NCBI GenBank assembly: GCA_029858925.1
Contig: JAOUEB010000053.1
Span: forward strand, 1 to 7,627
Direction: 5' to 3'
DNA from: Nitrospira sp.
GTDB taxonomy: Bacteria; Nitrospirota; Nitrospiria; Nitrospirales; Nitrospiraceae
Length of the DNA: 7,627 bases
Under the pieces are notes generated by a model. The model was not told the origin of the DNA. It searched no databases and saw only the letters and a list, made by a program, of their open reading frames with translations. Of this stretch, positions 1-4,622 are shown in pieces. Every line of letters begins with the position of its first letter. Positions within the stretch are counted from its first letter, which is position 1. The position numbers and the translations under genes were made by a program.

Positions 1-771
1 TTCCGCCTCCACATCTGCAAAGTCATCCACACGATTCGTTCCCAGCAGCAATGCAACCCTGTTCTGATCCACGCCGTCCAACAATGTCATGTTCCAGCCC
101 AACGTCGCAGCGGCAATCCGCGCCGTTCCGATCGCATGCCCGACATCGTGATTACAGTAGCGAAACGCCCGTTCGCCGTATTTCCACGCTTCGCGCCAAT
201 GGACCGAGGTGAGACCAAAAAGAAAGGCGCCGACAGGGAATGGGGCCAGTAGCTTGGCGAGTTGATCCGCAGGGAACTCCGCGCGCCGTTCCAAGCCATG
301 TTCCTTGGGGGCATAGTGGTACAGTCCCGGTTTAAGATCGAGTCCGACCATCTCCGGCAGCACGACATAGCCTTCGGTCGGATGCAGGTTGCCGGACGAA
401 GGATTCATTCGCAACGGCCACTCTGAGTCCCCGGCCTTTTTCCAGGCCGACAGGGCAAGGGCGAACTCAAAAAAACGGGACAACGTGCTCAAGCTGACAG
501 GCTGACAAGGGACAGATCCATGCTCGTAGATTGCCTCATACGCCGGGGAGACTGGGTCCTCGTCTGCCTGCAGCAATGGAAGCGGAATCAATTCGGCTCC
601 TTCAAACCGCCGAAACGGATCAGGCTGATTCACCCAATCGAGAAACCCGAGCGACCGTGCATAGCGGTTGAAATGGTGTTTGGTCCGAATGTGATAGTTG
701 ATGACCCGATCAATAGGGTCAGTCGAGACAGGTTCGGCTGCCGGAGCAGAAGATGGCTGTTCATCATCCAT
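1..771 (-). CDS. SagB/ThcOx-type nitroreductase family protein (N-terminal part, runs off the left edge)
   Basis: Reading leftward from an ATG at 771-769, 257 codons are open to the window edge; an in-frame TAG lies just upstream, so the start cannot move far. Near the N-terminus (about residues 23-60) is a segment containing YHIRTKHHFNRYARSLGF and DWVNQPDPFRRFEGAELIPL, which I recall from long nitroreductase-family proteins of roughly 500 residues with two related halves. At residues 98-137 comes SRFFEFALALSAWKKAG and then RMNPSSGNLHPTEGY, the Arg/Ser-rich FMN-phosphate-binding signature of the SagB/ThcOx group. Farther on are GLYHYAPKEH, TSVHWREAWKYGERAFRYC and NHDVGHA, also typical. The family does flavin-dependent oxidation or reduction, often in peptide modification; the substrate here is unknown. 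It is a single minus-strand gene, divergent from the next. The Shine-Dalgarno sequence is weak. The family call is firm; the substrate is not inferable. Confidence 0.9.
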   Translation of the reverse strand, partial: MDDEQPSSAPAAEPVSTDPIDRVINYHIRTKHHFNRYARSLGFLDWVNQPDPFRRFEGAELIPLPLLQADEDPVSPAYEAIYEHGSVPCQPVSLSTLSRFFEFALALSAWKKAGDSEWPLRMNPSSGNLHPTEGYVVLPEMVGLDLKPGLYHYAPKEHGLERRAEFPADQLAKLLAPFPVGAFLFGLTSVHWREAWKYGERAFRYCNHDVGHAIGTARIAAATLGWNMTLLDGVDQNRVALLLGTNRVDDFADVEAE

Positions 772-779
772 AGGAATAG

Positions 780-833
780 TGTGTGCAGTCTACCGAGCAA
801 CGAACCGCAATGTAAATGCATGCGGTGCACACA
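780..833. repeat. Nested inverted repeats in the divergent intergenic region
   Basis: ACCGCA at 804-809 is repeated inverted as TGCGGT at 821-826 (11-nt loop). TGTGTGC at 780-786 pairs with GCACACA at 827-833. The two right arms are contiguous, giving 13 nt that could pair in two blocks. The site lies between the nitroreductase start (771) and the -35 of the rightward promoter (839). It could be an operator for a regulator of both divergent genes or a hairpin in the nitroreductase leader. No regulator is encoded next to it. Confidence 0.45.
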
Positions 834-838
834 ACACG

Positions 839-868
839 TTGACCTCTGTTTCGATTCCCTCGTATGCT
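839..868 (+). promoter_or_regulatory. Probable sigma70-type promoter for the 140-aa gene
   Basis: TTGACC at 839-844 matches the -35 consensus at five of six positions. TATGCT at 863-868 matches the -10 consensus at four of six, with an 18-nt spacer. Transcription would begin near 875, leaving a short leader of about 18 nt that contains GGAGTG at 881-886, a well-placed ribosome binding site for the ATG at 893. Confidence 0.5.
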
Positions 869-892
869 ACGGAACAGGATGGAGTGTAAACC

Positions 893-1315
893 ATGCAATT
901 TGACGCAGCCCTTGCCGCACAAGACGCATTCAGCCAATCCGAAAGTGAGCTCGGCTCGGACTGGGACCACGCTACTGAGCTCGAGAACACGTTTTCCTCC
1001 AACGCCGGCGCGACGGGACGGGAGGCCTATGAAGGGCTGCTCAACCTTGCGCGACGATATCCCACAGCCCATTCCTTTCACGCCTTCTGCATCTACATCA
1101 CCTGGCAGCAGGCGACGGAAGAAACGATCGAGCGGCATTTTCAGACAGGCATGCGGCTGTGTGAATCGTATCTCGCATCTCCTGAAGCGCGAGAACGAAA
1201 AGAGGTGGAACAGATTGAAGAGTTGTACGGATCGTTCAGAGCGGGATTGGGTCTGGATGAAGAGGACGACATCCAAATCGAGTTCCGAAAAGACACACCA
1301 AAGGGCGGTGACTGA
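893..1315 (+). CDS. Hypothetical protein, 140 aa
   Basis: The start is ATG 893, six nt after GGAGTG (881-886) and downstream of a plausible promoter at 839-868. The product has no signal peptide or membrane segment and looks soluble and largely helical. It is rich in acidic residues, notably an acidic run (GLDEEDDIQIEF) near the C-terminus, and ends in a charged KDTPKGGD tail. I do not recognise the family. A central stretch (ARRYPTAHSFHAFCIYITWQQ, about residues 53-73) is the most hydrophobic and aromatic part and may form the core. Codons 90-100 (CESYLASPEAR) coincide with DNA that closely matches the heptad repeats in nearby intergenic regions, so part of the gene may derive from a repeat. 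It precedes a TPR gene on the same strand, 105 nt away and separated by a repeat element, so co-transcription is uncertain. Confidence 0.8.
   Translation: MQFDAALAAQDAFSQSESELGSDWDHATELENTFSSNAGATGREAYEGLLNLARRYPTAHSFHAFCIYITWQQATEETIERHFQTGMRLCESYLASPEARERKEVEQIEELYGSFRAGLGLDEEDDIQIEFRKDTPKGGD
1161..1195. repeat. Heptad-repeat sequence inside a coding region
   Basis: Five 7-mers in register (GTGAATC, GTATCTC, GCATCTC, CTGAAGC, GCGAGAA) lie within codons 90-101 of the 140-aa gene. The first 16 nt match the left arm of the palindrome at 3810-3825 at 15 of 16 positions, and 1177-1189 match 1322-1334 at 12 of 13. The reading frame passes through intact. Confidence 0.55.
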
Positions 1316-1319
1316 ATAC

Positions 1320-1414
1320 ATATCTCCTGACGCGTATTTCGTATCTCGCAGCCCAAAACATGGACGCGTTCCATTTCCGTTCCGCGCTTCACGAGATACG
1401 CTTCACGAACGACG
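1320..1414. repeat. Heptad-phased palindromic intergenic repeat, copy 1
   Basis: The left arm has 7-mers ATATCTC, CTGACGC, GTATTTC and GTATCTC in register (1320-1347). The right arm has GCTTCAC, GAGATAC, GCTTCAC and GAACGAC (1386-1413). CGTATCTCG (1340-1348) and CGAGATACG (1392-1400) form a perfect 9-bp inverted repeat around a loop of about 43 nt. A stretch of 22 nt at 1385-1406 is identical to 3867-3888 in the second copy. The element fills the gap between the 140-aa gene and the TPR gene, beginning five nt after the first stop codon and ending six nt before the next ATG. It looks like a REP-like or short non-autonomous element; no transposase is present. Confidence 0.75.
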
Positions 1415-1420
1415 ATTCCC

Positions 1421-2185
1421 ATGGCTGACGAGCACAAACATCGGGGACGGATTTTTCTTCATCGGGGCGACCTCACACAAGCCCGCGCTGCCTGGGAAGC
1501 CGCCGTGGCCAATGATCGGACCGCAAACAATCCCCGTGAGCTGTCGGACTCCCTGGGCAATCTGGGCAACACCTGCGCATTGATGCAGGACTTTGCCGCC
1601 GCGGAACAGTGTTATCGCGAAGTCCTCGGCATTCAGCGGACGGAGCGCAATCGGCAGGCCATCGCCCATACGCTCGTGAATCTGGGGAATCTCCACATCG
1701 GCGCCGACCATCCTGAGAAGGCCCGTCCCTACTACCTCGAAGCGCTGGACCTCCTGCGCGCGCTCAACGATGACCGCGCGCTCGGCATTCTCTACAATAA
1801 CCTGGCTCTGCAAGAGGCGCGTGACGGGCAGTGGGAACAGGCGGTCGCCTCATTCAAGCAGGCCTTGGATTGCCACCGAATCGTCGGCAATGAAGAAGGA
1901 TTGGCCGTGACCTACAGCCAATTAGGAAAATGTTATCTCGACCAGGGTGATCTGGTCAGAGCCGAACGCTGCCTGAACAATGCTTCGGAACATTACATCA
2001 AGCTCGGCAATGAACCGGCGGAATCCGCTGTGCTTCGGTGGCTCGCCACAGTCTATGAGGCCCGCCATGATCTCGTTTCGGCGAGGCGCTGTTTAGAACG
2101 TGTGGTCGCGCTCGGCCGACGATACAAACTGCCTGAGTTCGAAGCGGACTCGATCCGTCTCGCCAGACTGAACCACCCCGGTTAG
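1421..2185 (+). CDS. Tetratricopeptide repeat protein, 254 aa
   Basis: The protein is almost entirely TPR units, recurring about every 40 residues (near 3-36, 41-74, 81-114, 121-154, 161-194 and 201-234). This is the longer TPR spacing seen in kinesin-light-chain-like repeats. Typical signatures are DSLGNLGNTCALMQDFAAAEQ, HTLVNLGNLHIGADHPEKA, GILYNNLALQEARDGQWEQA and VTYSQLGKCYLDQGDLVRAE. There is no signal peptide, membrane segment or catalytic domain, so it is probably a cytoplasmic protein-protein scaffold; the partner is unknown. ATG 1421 is chosen because the first TPR begins immediately after it. No Shine-Dalgarno sequence precedes it, and the leader is the end of a repeat element, so translation may be weak or a promoter may lie within the repeat. 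No clear terminator follows. Confidence 0.9.
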   Translation: MADEHKHRGRIFLHRGDLTQARAAWEAAVANDRTANNPRELSDSLGNLGNTCALMQDFAAAEQCYREVLGIQRTERNRQAIAHTLVNLGNLHIGADHPEKARPYYLEALDLLRALNDDRALGILYNNLALQEARDGQWEQAVASFKQALDCHRIVGNEEGLAVTYSQLGKCYLDQGDLVRAERCLNNASEHYIKLGNEPAESAVLRWLATVYEARHDLVSARRCLERVVALGRRYKLPEFEADSIRLARLNHPG

Positions 2186-2228
2186 TCTCTCCACTCGCTG
2201 TCCTCGGCTCCTCGACGCATTCCATCCC

Positions 2229-2283
2229 CTGTCCAGTGTTCGTTTATTTTCCGACAAACCGTGTCTTCCAAATCGCTGGACAG
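2229..2283. repeat. Long-range inverted repeat between the TPR and PagL-like genes
   Basis: CTGTCCAG at 2229-2236 is perfectly inverted as CTGGACAG at 2276-2283, extendable inward by a G-T and a G-C pair, around a loop of about 35 nt. There is no T-run, so it is not a standard terminator. It lies in the 201-nt gap before the PagL-like gene, where I see only weak promoter matches (TGGACA 2277-2282 with TACCCT 2299-2304) and no gene. Confidence 0.35.
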
Positions 2284-2386
2284 CATTAAAACCTCTGCTA
2301 CCCTTAACACGTCACGCCTGGACGCCTGTTGATTAAGTTTCAACTCGCACAAGCCGACAGGATATTGACCTGGAGACAGCACGGCC

Positions 2387-2983
2387 TTGCTTGCACGAGC
2401 CTTCACCGCCTTGACACTCCTAACCATCCTGATGGCACCCGGCATCCAGGCCAACGATGTCTCCCCAACGATCACCGTCGGCACGCAAGAAGTAGGACTC
2501 ACCGCCGGCTATATGTTCTCTCACCGCCTGACCGAACTTCACACGACCAAACAGCATGGCCCGGCGTTGATGCCGTCGTGGATGATGACCCTGACCGATC
2601 CCATCGGCGATAGTTGGTACCGGGGGCAAGTCTCTATCGGCGCCGAGATGGTCTATCTCCAGTTTCGCGAGCCGGTCCTGACCCATGGCATCGGCTTCAC
2701 GCCAAGAATCAAATACACGTTCGTCGCCTTAGGTCGTCTCCGCCCTTATGCGGAATTCACCGGCGGGCCGTTCTGGACTGATCTCGGCGGGAATATTGAC
2801 GAACAGGCCAATGAGTTCAACTTTGTGCTCACAGGGGGAGTGGGCGTGTCCTGGTTTCTCTCGCCGCAACTCGCCGCCACCGCCGGCTACCGCTTCCATC
2901 ATATCTCCAACGCCGGAACGGCATTCCCAAATCTTGGGCTGAACGCAAGTCTGCCCTTCGGTGGGTTTTTATTCTATTTCTGA
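2387..2983 (+). CDS. PagL-like lipid A 3-O-deacylase (acyloxyacyl hydrolase family), outer membrane
   Basis: The start is TTG 2387: GGAGA lies about 10 nt upstream, an in-frame TGA sits at about 2366, and only this start yields a full signal peptide, MLARAFTALTLLTILMAPGI plus QA, cleaved before Asn23. The mature part alternates short hydrophobic strands and turns, as in an eight-stranded beta-barrel, and ends in Phe (FGGFLFYF), the usual outer-membrane signature. The C-terminal motif GYRFHHISNAG with PNLGLN is the PagL signature. PagL enzymes remove the 3-O acyl chain of lipid A, and the catalytic His-x-Ser is His172/Ser174 here. The Glu found 14 residues after the His in Pseudomonas PagL is Asn186 here. 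At 198 aa the length is normal. It ends 13 nt before a lipoprotein gene. Family call firm; activity inferred. Confidence 0.88.
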   Translation: MLARAFTALTLLTILMAPGIQANDVSPTITVGTQEVGLTAGYMFSHRLTELHTTKQHGPALMPSWMMTLTDPIGDSWYRGQVSIGAEMVYLQFREPVLTHGIGFTPRIKYTFVALGRLRPYAEFTGGPFWTDLGGNIDEQANEFNFVLTGGVGVSWFLSPQLAATAGYRFHHISNAGTAFPNLGLNASLPFGGFLFYF

Positions 2984-2996
2984 GGAGACGATGATC

Positions 2997-3749
2997 ATGA
3001 CGACGTACGCCTTTCGTTGGTTGGTCTTGGGTCTCGTCGGGTTCGTGGTATTCGGTATGACCGCATGCACTCGATGGATCGACGTGAAACCTCCCTCCTC
3101 AGGTCCACAAGACACCATCTCCCATTCGCTCCCCAGTGATGAACGGGTTCCGTTGGTGATAGACACATTCCGCCTCTCGCAGAACGGCGCGCCTCAAAAC
3201 CCTTCGCTCGAAGTCGAGCGCCGAGTCCTGAACGCAGTGCAAGAAACACATCTCTTTTCGGCACTCGTTCCTCTGGGTGGAACCCCCGCTTCAGATGGAG
3301 GCAAGACGGTAACCGCTCGGCTCAGGTTCGATGAAACCATCGACCCCCATGCTGGACACACGGCATTGAAAGGCATCGCCATCGGCGCCTCCATGTTCCT
3401 CCTCTCGCCGATCATCGAGCTGGACTACGACTATACGGCGCAGGCGCATCTGGAACTTCAACGCTGGGATGGACGCGTGACGCACTATGAAGCGCGCTCA
3501 TCCGGGACAGCGCATTACAATCTGTTCGGCGCCAGTCCGGTCGTGATCGAGGAACTGAAAGGACAGGTGATGGAAACCTGCCTGAATTCATTGATGACTC
3601 AGTTGGTGCAAGACACCCCTCTGTATATGGCGAGCAAGACGCCCTTGCCGGCCTCGACGGTTCACACCGTCACCGTGAAGGCACGACGGCCTGCAACCGC
3701 TTACACACCCCTTCCCACTGTGCAAGTCTCAACCACTCCGGCGCCCTAA
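2997..3749 (+). CDS. Putative outer-membrane lipoprotein, about 250 aa, unknown function
   Basis: ATG 2997 is preferred because GAGGAG (2982-2987) is nine nt upstream; ATG 2991 is only three nt away and a GTG at 2961 would overlap the PagL-like gene. The N-terminus has a basic-hydrophobic signal (MTTYAFRWLVLGLVGFVVFG) followed by a lipobox, MTAC, with lipidated Cys24. The next residue is Thr, not Asp, which favours outer-membrane sorting. The mature domain has a hydrophobic Gly-rich stretch (GIAIGASMFLLSPI), then a beta-rich segment (DYTAQAHLELQRWDGRVTHY, with GTAHYNLFGAS), and a Thr/Pro-rich tail. I do not recognise the family. The 13-nt gap suggests one operon with the PagL-like gene, so an outer-membrane or lipopolysaccharide-related role is reasonable but inferred. 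Confidence 0.85.
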   Translation: MTTYAFRWLVLGLVGFVVFGMTACTRWIDVKPPSSGPQDTISHSLPSDERVPLVIDTFRLSQNGAPQNPSLEVERRVLNAVQETHLFSALVPLGGTPASDGGKTVTARLRFDETIDPHAGHTALKGIAIGASMFLLSPIIELDYDYTAQAHLELQRWDGRVTHYEARSSGTAHYNLFGASPVVIEELKGQVMETCLNSLMTQLVQDTPLYMASKTPLPASTVHTVTVKARRPATAYTPLPTVQVSTTPAP

Positions 3750-3800
3750 CCCGTCTTATGCACGGCTTCTACGGCAACTGCCGATACGCCATTCCATTCT

Positions 3801-3890
3801 TCGTCGCTCGTGAAGCGTATCTCGCAAACAACAATGAGACGCTCGATCTTTCCAACCTGCGCTTCACGCTTCACGAGATACGCTTCACCG
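3801..3890. repeat. Heptad-phased palindromic intergenic repeat, copy 2 (15-bp perfect inverted repeat)
   Basis: GTGAAGCGTATCTCG at 3810-3824 is perfectly inverted as CGAGATACGCTTCAC at 3874-3888, around a 49-nt loop. Both arms divide into 7-mers: GTCGCTC, GTGAAGC, GTATCTC on the left (3803-3823) and GCTTCAC, GCTTCAC, GAGATAC, GCTTCAC on the right (3861-3888). The loop resembles that of copy 1 near 1350-1385. The element occupies most of the 216-nt gap between the lipoprotein and the short TPR gene. It could end transcription or protect an mRNA 3' end as REP sequences do, although there is no T-run. Confidence 0.8.
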
Positions 3891-3932
3891 GGACCCCACC
3901 CGGACATCTGGCCAATTCGGCTTCTGCAATGG

Positions 3933-3938
3933 TATAGT
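3933..3938 (+). promoter_or_regulatory. Candidate -10 box for the short TPR gene
   Basis: TATAGT matches the -10 consensus at five of six positions and lies about 28 nt before ATG 3966, directly after the palindromic repeat. No good -35 box is found at 16-19 nt upstream, so the promoter is tentative and may need an activator. Confidence 0.35.
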
Positions 3939-3965
3939 GACGCGACTGGAACGGAGACGTCGCTC

Positions 3966-4283
3966 ATGGACATTGAAGCCTTTCGTCAAATGGTCGCCAA
4001 ACATCCGAAAGGATTCCTGGGCCGCTATGGGCTTGGTAACAAAATCCTGCAGGAAGGCGGAAATGTCGAGGAAGCCATCGAACACCTCACGGTAGCCACG
4101 CAGTTAGATCCGACCCACGTCGCCGCACATCTGGCCCTGGGTCGCGCACTCATCGGATTGGGACGGAACGCCGAAGCTAAGCCGATTCTCGCCACCGGGG
4201 TGGATGCGGCCCTCTCGGGACGATCGAACGGCGGGAAGGATCTGGTTCCGGAGATGCAGCAGCTGTTGCGAACACTCGGATGA
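3966..4283 (+). CDS. Short TPR-containing protein, 105 aa
   Basis: The start is ATG 3966, preceded by GGAGA (about 3953-3957) at a normal distance; an earlier in-frame GTG at 3810 would place the N-terminus inside the palindromic repeat and is rejected. The product is a single helical domain. Residues 17-50 (YGLGNKILQEGGNVEEAIEH, then a VATQLDP turn) and 51-84 (HLALGRALIGLGRNAEAKPI) are two consecutive TPR units with canonical Gly, Ala and Pro positions. The C-terminus (KDLVPEMQQLLRTLG) is probably the capping helix. There is no signal peptide, so it is presumably a cytoplasmic adaptor. A 66-aa gene follows after 27 nt with its own ribosome binding site, so the two are likely co-transcribed. 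Function beyond protein binding cannot be deduced. Confidence 0.87.
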   Translation: MDIEAFRQMVAKHPKGFLGRYGLGNKILQEGGNVEEAIEHLTVATQLDPTHVAAHLALGRALIGLGRNAEAKPILATGVDAALSGRSNGGKDLVPEMQQLLRTLG

Positions 4284-4310
4284 ACGGATCGACAGAACAA
4301 GGAGTGATAC

Positions 4311-4511
4311 ATGACCCTCGACGAGGCCAAAAAACGCATTGAAACGGCCGTGACCCAGTATGGGCAACATGCCGCCCCCGCCATCGATCTGGTCATGGCC
4401 GAGGTTCGCTCCGATATGGGCTTTCGCACATTCAACGATCTGGTCGAAGAATTCGACCTCGAATTGTTGTACAACATCGCCCCAATGGAATCGGACCACT
4501 CCAACAGTTGA
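4311..4511 (+). CDS. Small conserved-looking hypothetical protein, 66 aa
   Basis: A strong Shine-Dalgarno sequence (AAGGAG, about 4299-4304) sits six nt before ATG 4311, and the frame is open for 66 codons with the same GC-rich third-position usage as its neighbours. The product is acidic and helical: an amphipathic first half (TLDEAKKRIETAVTQYG), a central AAPAIDLVMAEVRSDMGF segment, and an acidic end (NDLVEEFDLELLYNIAPM). It has no membrane segment, cysteines or recognised motif. It follows the short TPR gene by 27 nt and probably shares its transcript, so a functional or physical link is possible. I do not recognise the family. Confidence 0.75.
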   Translation: MTLDEAKKRIETAVTQYGQHAAPAIDLVMAEVRSDMGFRTFNDLVEEFDLELLYNIAPMESDHSNS

Positions 4512-4521
4512 ACCCAGTAGA

Positions 4522-4550
4522 GCCTTGCCAAGGCACAAGGGACACGTGTC
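4522..4550. promoter_or_regulatory. Adjacent short palindromes after the 66-aa gene
   Basis: GCCTTG (4522-4527) and CAAGGC (4529-4534) are perfectly inverted around one base, and CAAGG (4536-4540) offers alternative pairing. Directly next to it is the perfect 10-bp palindrome GACACGTGTC (4541-4550). Without a T-run this is not a clear terminator; the second palindrome has the shape of an operator with an E-box-like CACGTG core. Function unknown. Confidence 0.3.
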
Positions 4551-4580
4551 TTCCTCGCTGATTTCCCCCCGCCATTGTTT

Positions 4581-4616
4581 CACTTGCCACTTGCCACTTG
4601 CCACTTTATCACTTCT
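4581..4616. repeat. Tandem heptamer (CACTTGC) repeat
   Basis: Three exact copies of CACTTGC (4581-4601) are followed by degenerate units CACTTTA and TCACTTC. The array ends a few nt before the glycosyltransferase start at 4623 and occupies the place where its ribosome binding site should be. The 7-bp unit length is the same as that of the palindromic repeats elsewhere in the window. Confidence 0.7.
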
Positions 4617-4622
4617 CCTCAA

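Noticed and set aside
520..903. Plus-strand open frame of 127 codons
   Set aside because: It is antisense to the nitroreductase N-terminus, whose conserved motifs show the minus strand is coding; the peptide has no recognisable composition.
1141..1437. Minus-strand open frame of 98 codons across palindrome copy 1
   Set aside because: Its middle is translated repeat sequence shared with the frame at 3746-3973, and it overlaps two plus-strand genes; it is a repeat artefact, not a gene.
3772..3783. CGGCA-AC-TGCCG hairpin after the lipoprotein gene
   Set aside because: The two-nt loop and lack of a T-run make it a poor terminator.
3746..3973. Minus-strand open frame of 75 codons across palindrome copy 2
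   Set aside because: It consists mostly of the same repeat translation and has no ribosome binding site or recognisable domain.
4104..4622. Minus-strand open frame of 172 codons opposite the short TPR and 66-aa genes
   Set aside because: The plus strand has two genes with good ribosome binding sites and TPR motifs; the reverse frame is open because of GC-rich codon bias.
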